56,164 bases of DNA from Achromobacter agilis (lineage in GTDB: Bacteria > Pseudomonadota > Gammaproteobacteria > Burkholderiales > Burkholderiaceae_B): NCBI RefSeq assembly GCF_900496965.1, contig NZ_UFQB01000034.1, positions 1-56,164 of the forward strand, written 5' to 3'. This document shows, piece by piece, positions 26,485-34,142 of this stretch (positions are counted from its first letter, which is position 1; the number at the start of each line of letters is the position of its first letter). The position numbers and the translations under genes are program-made. Below the pieces are notes generated by a model. The model was not told the origin of the DNA. It saw only the letters and a program-made list of their open reading frames with translations, and did not search any database.

Positions 26485-28101
26485 TTAGAATCTTGCGACG
26501 CCGAACTGGATAGGATGAACGTCGCGCTTTGCCGACCGCGTGCATGCGGCCAGCGCCACTCCCAACACTTCCCGGGTAGCGCGCGGGTCGATCACGCCGT
26601 CGTCCAGCAACAGGCTGCTGGTATGCACGGCGGAAGACTGCAAGTCGAAGGTCCGGATGATTTCCCGGCTTTCCGCTTCCAACGCGGCGGAATCGGGCAG
26701 CGTGCCGGCACGCCTGGCGCTGTTCTCGGCCACGCGCCGCATGGTCATGGCGGCTTGTTCGCCGCCCATCACGGCGGTCCTCGCATTCGGCCAGGAAAAC
26801 AGGAAATCCGGCTTGAACGCGCGTCCACACATGCCATAGTTGCCGGCGCCGAACGAGGCCCCGCACAGCACCGTCAGGCGCGGCACGCCTGCATTGGACA
26901 AGGCCTGGATGAGCTTGGCGCCGTGCTTGATCATGCCCGCCTCTTCGTGCGCGCGCCCCACAACGAACCCCGTGATGTTCTGCAGAAACACGATGGGCCT
27001 GCCCAACTGCGAACACAGCTGTATGAACTGCGCGGCCTTGGTGGATCCCGCCGTATCGAGCGGACCGTTGTTGGTCAGCAGCCCTATCGGCGTACCAAGA
27101 AGCACTCCGTAGCCGCAAACCGTCGCCACCCCGTAGTCGGGTTTGAACTCGTGGAAGTCGGACCCGTCGATCAAACGCGCGATCACTTCACGCATGTCCA
27201 CCGGCACCCGGTAGTCGGCCGGCATGATGCCCAGCAGATCCTGAGCCTCATACCGCGGCGGCGCACCGGCGCGGGCGTCTTCTTTCCCAGCCCATCCGAA
27301 CGCGCTCACGATGCCGCGCACCTGGATGATGGCCTCGCGGTCGTTTTCCGCCACGTAATCGGCCAGGCCCGACACCGATGCATGCATCGCCGCCCCGCCC
27401 AGTTCTTCTTCCGTGGCAATCTCACCGGTGGCGGCCTGCAACAGCGCGGGACCGGCCAGGAAGGCATGCGCCTGATTGCGCACCAAGACGACGTAGTCGG
27501 ACAGGCCCGGCAAATAGGCGCCGCCGGCAGTCGACGAACCGTGCACCAGGGATATCACCGGAATGCCGGCGGCGGACAGTTTCGCCAGGTTGTAGAACAT
27601 GCCGCCGCCATGGACGAAGCGTTCTGCGCGGTACTTTTTCAGATTGCCCCCGGCGCTTTCGACCAGCTGGATGAAAGGCAGGCGGTTGGCCAGCGCGATC
27701 TCCTGGCAGCGCATCACCTTCTGGGCCGTCATGGCCTGCATCGCGCCCGCGCTGATGCCGGCATCGTTGATGACGATCATGCATTGCACGCCGCACACCT
27801 GCCCGACGCCCGCGATGATGGCTGCGCCCGGCACGCTGGTGGCGGGGTCCGGGTTCTCGATCCCGCAGTAGCCGGCCAGCTTCATCAACTCCAGGAACGG
27901 ACTGCCCGCGTCGATCAGCGCCTCCAGGCGTTCCCGCGGAAGCAGCTTGCCGCGCTTGCGGAACGCGGGCGCGGCCTGCGCCGAGCGGTCCACCGCCCGC
28001 TGCTCCAGCTGCGACAGGTCCGACAGCAGCGCCAGCATTTGTTCGCGGTTGCGCTGGTAGGCAGGGGATTGCCTGTCGAGACGGGATTCCAGATCGGCCA
28101 T
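26485..28101 (-). CDS. acyl-CoA carboxylase, carboxyltransferase (beta) subunit
   Basis: This 538-residue carboxyltransferase has both crotonase-like halves. The N-half contains VIINDAGISAGAMQAMTAQK, FVHGGGMFYNLAKLSAAGI and VVLVRNQAHAFLAGPALLQA. The C-half contains LLTNNGPLDTAGSTKAAQFI, FLQNITGFVVGRAHEEAG and GASFGAGNYGMCGRAF. This is the methylcrotonyl/geranyl-CoA carboxylase beta type; the second GAGNYGMCGRAF block with PDF and WPNARTAVMGG is typical. It is the first gene of the minus-strand operon that runs to the Bug receptor at 20506. The ATG at 28099 lacks a strong ribosome-binding site, and the start is therefore less certain than the rest. Confidence 0.92.
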   Translation of the reverse strand: MADLESRLDRQSPAYQRNREQMLALLSDLSQLEQRAVDRSAQAAPAFRKRGKLLPRERLEALIDAGSPFLELMKLAGYCGIENPDPATSVPGAAIIAGVGQVCGVQCMIVINDAGISAGAMQAMTAQKVMRCQEIALANRLPFIQLVESAGGNLKKYRAERFVHGGGMFYNLAKLSAAGIPVISLVHGSSTAGGAYLPGLSDYVVLVRNQAHAFLAGPALLQAATGEIATEEELGGAAMHASVSGLADYVAENDREAIIQVRGIVSAFGWAGKEDARAGAPPRYEAQDLLGIMPADYRVPVDMREVIARLIDGSDFHEFKPDYGVATVCGYGVLLGTPIGLLTNNGPLDTAGSTKAAQFIQLCSQLGRPIVFLQNITGFVVGRAHEEAGMIKHGAKLIQALSNAGVPRLTVLCGASFGAGNYGMCGRAFKPDFLFSWPNARTAVMGGEQAAMTMRRVAENSARRAGTLPDSAALEAESREIIRTFDLQSSAVHTSSLLLDDGVIDPRATREVLGVALAACTRSAKRDVHPIQFGVARF

Positions 28102-28258
28102 GGTTGCAGACACCTTATGTCGAGTTCCGGGGAGCGCCGTGCGGGCCGGCAGCGTGAACCTATGATGGGCTACGCGGACGGCCCGCACAATCAAGAACTC
28201 GTTCGCCGATAGTTAAGGATTGCTTAAGTGATCCGGGCGAGCGTAATCGGAATGGACG

Positions 28259-28282
28259 AAAAAAACCCGCCTGAGGCGGGTT
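28259..28282 (-). terminator. rho-independent terminator of the IclR gene
   Basis: AACCCGCC and GGCGGGTT form a perfect 8-base stem around a three-base loop. On the minus strand it is followed by a run of T. It lies 66 bases past the end of the IclR gene and 158 bases upstream of the carboxylase operon start, so the regulator and the operon are separate transcripts. Confidence 0.88.
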
Positions 28283-28347
28283 CGTGAAAGTTCGGACGGA
28301 TGGCGGGCAGGGCCCGGCTAAGCGCTGGGTCGGAAAATCGGGGAGCG

Positions 28348-29121
28348 CTAGCGCAAGCCCACCATCGTCGCGCGCAATTGCGACGCCGTCTGCCGTAAAG
28401 GCTGGAGAAACTCCGCCACCGCGGCCGCTTCCTCGTAGGAGCCGGCCGTCAGGCTGACGTTGACGGCCGCCACGACGGTGCCGTCTTGATCGCGCACCGG
28501 TACAGCCAGGCCGGCGATGGAATCGTCCAGTTCCCCGTCCACCCAGGCATAGCCCTGCTCGCGCGCCAGCAGAATCTCCTCGCGCAACCTGTCTGTGTCC
28601 ACGACCGTGGCGGCCGTCATTCTTTTCAGCCTGGCCGCTTGCAGATAGCCTTGCAGAGCCTCGTCTTCCAGGCCCGACAACAAGACCCTGCCCATCGATA
28701 CCGCGTGCGCCGGCAGGCGGCTGCCCAGCGAAGGGCTCATGGGCAGGATGCGCTTGGTATGCAGGCGCTGCACATAGACGATGTCTTCCTCGTCCAGCAC
28801 CGAGACCGCGCAAGACTGGCCTATGCGCGCGCCCAGTTCCTCAAGCGCCAGCTGCGAGTGCCGCCAAAAGGGCAGCGTGTACAGATAGGACAGGCCCAGA
28901 CGCAGCACCTTGGGCGTGAGCCAGTAGTGCTTGCCGTCGCTTTTCACGAAAGACAATTCGACCAGCGTCATCAAGAAGCGGCGCACCGCCGTGCGCGGCA
29001 ATTCGACGGCCGACGCAACGTCGGCTAGTGTCTGGCGCGCCTCTCCCTGGCCCATGGTTTCGATGATTTTGAGTCCGCGCGCAAAAGTGCGGACGAAAGA
29101 TTCGCTGTCAGGCGTTGCCAT
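28348..29121 (-). CDS. IclR-family transcriptional regulator
   Basis: This 257-residue protein has the IclR winged helix (SFVRTFARGLKIIETMGQ, then TLADVASAVELPRTAVRRFL and FVKSDGKHYWLTPKVLRLG) and the effector domain from about residue 80 with DIVYVQRLHTKRIL, LPAHAVSMGRVLLSGL and GLAVPVRDQDGTVVAAVNVS. It most resembles the PcaR/PobR branch used for aromatic-acid pathways. The ATG at 29119 follows GGAGCACCT. It is divergent from the MaoC operon. An inverted repeat at 29169-29208 lies over both promoters and is its likely site. It may also control the downstream carboxylase operon. Confidence 0.92.
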   Translation of the reverse strand: MATPDSESFVRTFARGLKIIETMGQGEARQTLADVASAVELPRTAVRRFLMTLVELSFVKSDGKHYWLTPKVLRLGLSYLYTLPFWRHSQLALEELGARIGQSCAVSVLDEEDIVYVQRLHTKRILPMSPSLGSRLPAHAVSMGRVLLSGLEDEALQGYLQAARLKRMTAATVVDTDRLREEILLAREQGYAWVDGELDDSIAGLAVPVRDQDGTVVAAVNVSLTAGSYEEAAAVAEFLQPLRQTASQLRATMVGLR

Positions 29122-29141
29122 AGGTGCTCCTGCATACGTGC

Positions 29142-29170
29142 TTGACACGTCCGCAACCAACTCTCAGAAT
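29142..29170 (+). promoter_or_regulatory. candidate promoter of the MaoC/thiolase operon
   Basis: A perfect TTGACA (29142-29147) stands 17 bases before CAGAAT (29165-29170, four of six matches). The -10 box touches the left arm of the inverted repeat at 29169, so a bound IclR protein would cover or contact the polymerase site. Confidence 0.5.
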
Positions 29171-29208
29171 GACCGTATAGCGGATGTTTATGTCCGCTTA
29201 GCGGTCAT
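29169..29208. promoter_or_regulatory. inverted-repeat operator in the IclR/MaoC divergent gap
   Basis: The left arm is ATGACCGTATAGCGGA and the right arm, read in reverse, ATGACCGCTAAGCGGA: 14 of 16 positions agree, around an eight-base centre. A third copy of TGACCGTAT starts at 29220. On the minus strand the right arm is flanked by a perfect TATAAT (29207-29212) with TTGCGC 17 bases upstream (29230-29235), a good promoter for the IclR gene. The site therefore covers both divergent promoters, which fits autoregulation plus control of the plus-strand operon. Confidence 0.65.
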
Positions 29209-29285
29209 TATAAGCAGACTGACCGTATCGCGCAAGTCCGGGCCCGGCAATGCGCCTTTTCCCCATAACCCGCCCTGGAAAGGCT

Positions 29286-29759
29286 ATGACTCAAACCACA
29301 TTCGAGACAGATTTCTGGAAAGACGCCGCCACGCGCAAGATCTGGGACGACATCGTCCCTGGCGAGCCTCGCAAAACCATTCCCTACACCCTGACGCTGG
29401 AAGCCATTCAGAAGTACTGCCGCGTCGTCGACGACATGCATCCCCTGTACTTCGACGAAGCCTATGCGCTGAAGTCGCCCTATAAGGGCCTGATCGCGCC
29501 GCCAGCCATCCACATCCTCCTGATGTTCGCCTGCACGCCCACCGACGACTGGATGCGCAGCCCGGGCACGGTCAATGCCGGTCAGTCCTGGAGCTACAAC
29601 ATCCCGGCGCGTCCGGGCGACGTCATCCGGCTGGAAGCCCGCGCGCTGGACAAGTTCATCCGCAAGGATCGCCTGTTCGTCGTGCACGACAACGTCTTCT
29701 TCAACCAGAACAACGAAGTGATCTGCTCCGGCCGCGGCTGGACTATCCGGCCCATGTAA
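29286..29759 (+). CDS. MaoC-like hotdog protein lacking the catalytic histidine
   Basis: This 157-residue protein has a MaoC-type hotdog core (VVDDMHPLYFDEAYA, KGLIAPPAIHILLM, PARPGDVIRLEAR). Where active MaoC hydratases have D-x-N-P-x-H, this protein has D50-M-H-P-L-Y55, so the catalytic His is a Tyr. It is the first of two adjacent MaoC-like genes, 12 bases apart. By analogy with paired hydratases such as ChsH1-ChsH2 it is likely the inactive, substrate-shaping half of a heterodimer. GGAAAGG precedes the start; an alternative start 36 bases upstream has poorer support. Confidence 0.85.
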   Translation: MTQTTFETDFWKDAATRKIWDDIVPGEPRKTIPYTLTLEAIQKYCRVVDDMHPLYFDEAYALKSPYKGLIAPPAIHILLMFACTPTDDWMRSPGTVNAGQSWSYNIPARPGDVIRLEARALDKFIRKDRLFVVHDNVFFNQNNEVICSGRGWTIRPM

Positions 29760-29771
29760 GGAGCACTCAAG

Positions 29772-30206
29772 ATGACCCAAGTATTCGACTCGCTCGCGAT
29801 CGGCCAGAAAATCGAAGGCGCGCCCTTCTCGCCCACCCGCGAATCCATCCGCGCCTTCTGCGAAGCCTCGCTGGACTACAACCCCCTGCACCTGGACGAC
29901 AACTACATGCAGGGCGACTTCGGCCGCACCAACTTCGGCGGCATCATCATGCACGGCATGAACAACTTCGGCGTGATCACGCGCATGCTGACCGACTGGC
30001 TCTATGAGCGCGGCGGCGTGCAACGCCGCCTGGAAACGCGCTGGAAGGCACCCGTCAAGCCGGGCGACACGATCACCCCGCTGGCGGTGATCACGGCCAC
30101 GCGCAAGACTGAGAAAAGCCATTGGGCGACGCTGGACGTGCAAGTGCTCAATCAGCGCGGCGAGACCGTGGCAGCGGGCGAAGCGATGGTGGAATTCCCC
30201 CGCTGA
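29772..30206 (+). CDS. MaoC-like acyl-CoA hydratase, catalytic partner
   Basis: This 144-residue hotdog protein carries the hydratase motif intact: D35, N37 and H40 in SLDYNPLHLDD, with GIIMHGMNNFGVITRML after it and VKPGDTITPLAVI in the C-terminal half. It should add water to a 2-enoyl-CoA. GGAGCACTCAAG precedes the start. It follows the His-less MaoC-like gene at once; together they have the length and composition of a double-hotdog hydratase. Confidence 0.88.
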   Translation: MTQVFDSLAIGQKIEGAPFSPTRESIRAFCEASLDYNPLHLDDNYMQGDFGRTNFGGIIMHGMNNFGVITRMLTDWLYERGGVQRRLETRWKAPVKPGDTITPLAVITATRKTEKSHWATLDVQVLNQRGETVAAGEAMVEFPR

Positions 30207-30261
30207 GGCCCTCCGGTATCCGCCGTGCGGATACCGGTCGAGAACAATCGAGGAGACAACA

Positions 30262-31248
30262 ATGAATCGCTGGTTGCACACTGCAGCCTCCCTGTGCCTG
30301 GGAGTGCTGTGCCTTTTACCCCTGGGCGCGCGCGCCCAGGCCTTCCCCGATCATCCCGTCCGCCTGGTCGTGCCCTTCCCGCCCGGCGGCACCACCGACA
30401 TCCTGGCCCGCATGCTGGGCAACGCGCTGGGCACGGAATGGAAACAGCCCGTGGTGATCGAAAACAAACCCGGAGCGAGTGGCACGATCTTTTCCGAGCA
30501 GCTGGCCCGCACGCCGGCCGACGGCTACACGCTGATGGTGACCGCCACCCATCACGTGATCAACCCGGCGCTGTACAAGAACCTGCGCTACGACAGCAGG
30601 AAGGACTTCACCGCGGTCGCGCAGGTGGCCGCAGTGCCCAACGTGCTCGTCGTCAACCCCGACTTCGCCGCGCGCAATCAGATAAACAGCGTCGCCGACC
30701 TGATCGCCTATGCCAAGGCCAATCCCGGCAAGGTGAATTTCGGTTCGGCGGGCACCGGCGGCGCCAACCACCTGTCCGGTGAGTTGTTCAAGTCCATGAC
30801 CGGCGTGTCCATGGTCCACATCCCCTACAAGGGCGCCGCGCCGGCCCTGAACGACTTGCTGGGGGGCCAGATCCCGATCATGTTCGACTCCGTTCCCGGA
30901 GTGCTCCAGCACATCAAGGCCGGCAAGTTGCGCGCCTTGGCCGTCACCTCGCTGACGCGTTCCGCGGCCCTGCCAGACGTGCCGACGATGGACGAAGCGG
31001 GCGTGAAGGGTTTCGAGGCCACGGCCTGGTTCGGCCTGTACGCGCCGGGCAACATGGATCCCAAGCTGCTCGCCAAGATATCCGGCGACGTCCTGGCCGC
31101 GTTGCGTTCTCCGTCCATCCAGGAGCAGTTCGCGCAGCAAGGCGCCCTGCCGGGAACGATGACGCAGCCCGAGTACGCGAGCTTCGTCAACGCGGAAATG
31201 GACAAGTGGGCCAAGGTCGTTAACGACGCACAGATCACCATCCAGTAG
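30262..31248 (+). CDS. Bug-family periplasmic solute receptor
   Basis: This 328-residue receptor has a signal peptide of about 27 residues ending LGARAQ, then FPDHPVRLVVPFPPGGTTDI, VVIENKPGASGTIFSEQLA, TPADGYTLMVTATHHVINPA and VHIPYKGAAPALNDLLGGQ. It lies between the hydratase pair and a CoA-transferase, so it probably binds the free acid that the CoA-transferase activates. GGAGACAAC precedes the start. As with the other Bug genes of the window, no membrane subunits are encoded here. Confidence 0.93.
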   Translation: MNRWLHTAASLCLGVLCLLPLGARAQAFPDHPVRLVVPFPPGGTTDILARMLGNALGTEWKQPVVIENKPGASGTIFSEQLARTPADGYTLMVTATHHVINPALYKNLRYDSRKDFTAVAQVAAVPNVLVVNPDFAARNQINSVADLIAYAKANPGKVNFGSAGTGGANHLSGELFKSMTGVSMVHIPYKGAAPALNDLLGGQIPIMFDSVPGVLQHIKAGKLRALAVTSLTRSAALPDVPTMDEAGVKGFEATAWFGLYAPGNMDPKLLAKISGDVLAALRSPSIQEQFAQQGALPGTMTQPEYASFVNAEMDKWAKVVNDAQITIQ

Positions 31249-31256
31249 GAGCAGGC

Positions 31257-32519
31257 ATGACGGCAACACCAAGCAATACGCCGGCGCGCGGCGCTCTCTC
31301 CCATATCCGCGTGCTGGATCTCTCGCGAATTCTGGCAGGCCCATGGTGCACGCAAAACCTGGCCGACCTGGGCGCGGACGTGATCAAGATCGAACGCCCC
31401 GGCACGGGCGACGACACGCGCGCTTGGGGGCCGCCCTGGATCCGGGACGGCGCAGGCCAGGATACGCGCGACTCTTCCTACTATGCCGCCGCGAACCGCG
31501 GCAAGAAGTCGCTGACCCTCGACATCTCCAAGCCCGAGGGCCAGCGCATCGTGCGGGAACTGGCGGCGCAAAGCGATGTGGTCATCGAGAACTACAAGAT
31601 CGGTGACCTCAAACGCTATGGCCTGGACTACGCCAGCCTGCGCGCCATCAACCCGCGCCTGGTGTATTGCTCCATCACCGGCTACGGACAGGAGGGCCCC
31701 AGCGCCAGCAAGCCCGGCTACGACTTCGTCTTCCAGGCCATCGGCGGCCTCATGAGCATTACCGGCGAACGCGACGACCTGCCCGGCGGCGGGCCGCAGA
31801 AAGCCGGCATCGCCATCGCCGACGTCATCACCGGGATGTACGCCTCGATTGCCATCCTCGCTGCGTTGAATCACCGCGATGTCTCCGGCTTGGGCCAGTA
31901 CATCGACATGGCGCTGCTCGACTGCATCGTGGCGCTGGGCGGCAACCAGGTGACGGGGTACTTCGCCAATGGCAAGCTGCCCAAGCGCTACGGCAATGCC
32001 CATGCCAGCCTGGTGCCCTATCAGGTCTTCGCGGTGGCCGACGGCGAGATCGTCGTAGCCGTGGGCAACGACGATCAATGGCAACGCTATTGCGCGGCCA
32101 TCGAGCGCCCGGACCTCGGCGCCGATGCGCGCTGGACCAAAGTCACGGGACGCATCCAGGGCCGCGACACCCTGGTGCCCGAGCTGGCCCGCAGCATGCT
32201 GGCGCGGCCCGCCGCCGATTGGATCGAAAGGCTGGAGGCGAGCGGCGTTCCCTGCGGCCGCATCAACGACTACGAGCAAGTGTTCCAGGATCCCCAGGTG
32301 GTGCACCGCGGCCTGCGCGTGGACATTCCCCGGCCCGCCCACGCCGGCATCGACGGTCAGGTTTCCACCATCGCCAGCCCTCTGCGGCTGAGCGACACGC
32401 CGCCGCGCTACGACCTGCCGCCGCCACGGCTGGGCGACAGCACGGACAGCGTGCTCAGCGCGCTCCTGGGCTACAGCGCCGAACAAATCGCCGGACTGCG
32501 CGAACAACGCATCGTTTGA
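31257..32519 (+). CDS. family III acyl-CoA transferase (CaiB/BaiF)
   Basis: This 420-residue protein has IRVLDLSRILAGPWCTQNLA (17-36), ADVIKIERPGTGDDTRAWGP, NRGKKSLTLDISKPEGQ and SKPGYDFVFQAIGGLMSITG with the likely nucleophile D156. It transfers CoA onto the pathway acid. It is not a close copy of the CoA-transferase at 18318, which lacks the GDDTRAWGPP segment, so the two may act on different acids. It lies eight bases after the Bug gene and ten before the DUF35 gene. Confidence 0.92.
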   Translation: MTATPSNTPARGALSHIRVLDLSRILAGPWCTQNLADLGADVIKIERPGTGDDTRAWGPPWIRDGAGQDTRDSSYYAAANRGKKSLTLDISKPEGQRIVRELAAQSDVVIENYKIGDLKRYGLDYASLRAINPRLVYCSITGYGQEGPSASKPGYDFVFQAIGGLMSITGERDDLPGGGPQKAGIAIADVITGMYASIAILAALNHRDVSGLGQYIDMALLDCIVALGGNQVTGYFANGKLPKRYGNAHASLVPYQVFAVADGEIVVAVGNDDQWQRYCAAIERPDLGADARWTKVTGRIQGRDTLVPELARSMLARPAADWIERLEASGVPCGRINDYEQVFQDPQVVHRGLRVDIPRPAHAGIDGQVSTIASPLRLSDTPPRYDLPPPRLGDSTDSVLSALLGYSAEQIAGLREQRIV

Positions 32520-32529
32520 AGACCCCCCC

Positions 32530-32898
32530 ATGACGCAACCGGAATCCCCCCTGGCGACCTACCGCCACCACCTGTCGGCCGGACACCTGGCCTATCAGTA
32601 CGATACGCGCACCGACAGCGCAGTCTTTCCGCCGCGCGTACTCGGCCCGGGCTCCGGCAACCCCGCGCTCGAATGGCGGCTGAGCGCAGGCTTGGGCACC
32701 GTGCACGCCGTGACGGTCGTGCATCCACGCGACCAGGCCCCCTACAACGTCGTCCTGATCGACCTGGACGAAGGCTTTCGCCTCATGAGCCAGGTAGACG
32801 GGCGACCGGCCATAGGCATGCGTGTGCGCATGCGCGCGCATACGCCGCCCGACGGCAGCCCTCCCTATCCCGTCTTCGATATCGAGGAGTCCGCATGA
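32530..32898 (+). CDS. DUF35 OB-fold protein without zinc-ribbon cysteines
   Basis: This 122-residue protein has the DUF35 pattern: an N-terminal ribbon region (LAYQYDTRTDSAVFPPRVLG) and a C-terminal OB fold (GTVHAVTVVHPRDQAPYNVV, LIDLDEGFRLMSQV). DUF35 proteins normally hold zinc with four cysteines in the ribbon; this one has no cysteine at all, although the FPPR landmark is kept. Members partner with thiolase-like proteins and are needed for their stability or activity. The next gene, overlapping by four bases, is such a thiolase. Confidence 0.85.
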   Translation: MTQPESPLATYRHHLSAGHLAYQYDTRTDSAVFPPRVLGPGSGNPALEWRLSAGLGTVHAVTVVHPRDQAPYNVVLIDLDEGFRLMSQVDGRPAIGMRVRMRAHTPPDGSPPYPVFDIEESA

Positions 32899-34052
32899 AC
32901 GCCACCCTGCAACGCGGCAGCGTCGCCATCGTCGGCGTAGCCGAATCCGACCTGGGCAAGGTCATTCCCGGCCTCGGCCCCATCGACCTCATGGCGCAGG
33001 CCACGGCGCGCGCGCTGGACGACTGCGGCCTGCAATTGGACGAAGTCGATGGGCTGTTCGCCACCACCTCGCAAAGCCGCATGCCCACGCTGGCGCTGGC
33101 CGAATACCTCGGCATTCAGCCGCGCTACCACGACGCCACGAATATGGGAGGCGCCTCGTTCATGACCATGGTCGCGCGAGCGCAAGCCGCCATTGAGGCC
33201 GGCCTGTGCCAAGTCGCTGTCGTCGCCTACGGCAGCACCCAGCGCAGCATGGGGCGGGCCAACGTCGCCGCGCCCGATCCCAATCCGCACGAAGCCCCCT
33301 ACCGGCCCATGTATACCGCCAGCTCCTACGCGCTGGCCGCCTCGCGCCACATGCACCAGTACGGCACGACCCGCCGGCAACTCGCCGACATCGCCGTCGC
33401 CGCCCGCCAATGGGCACTGCTCAATCCGGCCGCCTGGGAGAAAAGGCCGCTCACCGTCGAAGAGGTCCTGGCCTCGCCCATGATCAGCGAGCCGCTCACT
33501 CTGCGCGACTGTTGCCTGGTCACCGATGGCGGCGGCGCGCTCGTTCTCACCCATGCCGAGCGCGCGCGCGATCTGCGCCGCCCGCCCGTCTACGTGCTGG
33601 GCGTGGGCGAGGCGCTCGGACACTACTCGATCTCCGCCATGCCCGACCTCACCGCCACGGCCGCCGTGGCGTCCGGCGCCCAGGCCTATCGCATGGCCGG
33701 CCTGGCGGCGAGCGATATCGACGTCCTGCAGCTCTACGATGCTTTCACGATCACGCCCTTGCTCTTTCTCGAAGACCTGGGCTTTTGCCCCAAGGGCGAA
33801 GGCGGTCGCTACGTCGAAAACGGCCGCATCGCGCCCGGCGGCGAGCTGCCCGTCAACACCAGCGGCGGCGGCCTGTCGTACTGTCACCCCGGCATGTACG
33901 GCATCTTCGCGCTGATCGAAGCCACCCGCCAGCTGCGCGGCGAATGCGGCGAGCGGCAGGTCGCCGACTGCCACACCGCGCTCGCGCACGGCAACGGCGG
34001 CACGCTGTCCAGCCAGAGTACGGTCATTCTCGGCAGTGCCGCGGCGCTGTAG
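32895..34052 (+). CDS. thiolase-fold protein lacking the nucleophilic cysteine (putative Ltp2-like aldolase)
   Basis: This 385-residue protein has the thiolase fold (VAIVGVAESDLGK at the start, LTLRDCCLVTDGGGALVLTH, LQLYDAFTITPLLFLEDLGF, VNTSGGGLSYCHPGMYG). The N-terminal nucleophile position reads TNMGGASF, with G86 where thiolases have Cys, and the C-terminal CxG motif is replaced by AHGNGGTLSS. It therefore cannot be an ordinary thiolase. Thiolase-like proteins paired with DUF35, such as Ltp2 with ChsH2 in steroid side-chain breakdown, are retro-aldolases that cleave beta-hydroxy-acyl-CoAs. The MaoC pair upstream could make such a substrate. The function is inferred. Confidence 0.85.
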   Translation: MNATLQRGSVAIVGVAESDLGKVIPGLGPIDLMAQATARALDDCGLQLDEVDGLFATTSQSRMPTLALAEYLGIQPRYHDATNMGGASFMTMVARAQAAIEAGLCQVAVVAYGSTQRSMGRANVAAPDPNPHEAPYRPMYTASSYALAASRHMHQYGTTRRQLADIAVAARQWALLNPAAWEKRPLTVEEVLASPMISEPLTLRDCCLVTDGGGALVLTHAERARDLRRPPVYVLGVGEALGHYSISAMPDLTATAAVASGAQAYRMAGLAASDIDVLQLYDAFTITPLLFLEDLGFCPKGEGGRYVENGRIAPGGELPVNTSGGGLSYCHPGMYGIFALIEATRQLRGECGERQVADCHTALAHGNGGTLSSQSTVILGSAAAL

Positions 34053-34058
34053 CGTCGG

Positions 34059-34095
34059 AAAAAATCCCCACTTGGCGTAGCGCTTCGTGGGGATT
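34059..34095 (-). terminator. terminator of the aap operon
   Basis: AATCCCCAC (34063-34071) and GTGGGGATT (34087-34095) form a perfect 9-base stem. On the minus strand the stem is followed by a run of T. It lies between convergent genes and probably also slows polymerase coming from the thiolase gene on the plus strand, although there the T-run is short. Confidence 0.85.
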
Positions 34096-34142
34096 CGTTC
34101 ATTGAACCCCGGCGGCGGGTTCCTGGAAACTCAAGGCCGGAA

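Noticed and set aside
25255..28212. Plus-strand open frame of 985 codons
   Set aside because: It is antisense to acyl-CoA dehydrogenase and carboxyltransferase genes that have clear motifs; the peptide is His/Arg/Gln-rich, as expected from the reverse of GC-rich coding DNA.
32895..34052. Ordinary acetyl-CoA acetyltransferase (thiolase)
   Set aside because: Both cysteine positions required for thiolase chemistry are replaced (G86 and the C-terminal HGNGG), and a DUF35 partner is encoded just upstream.
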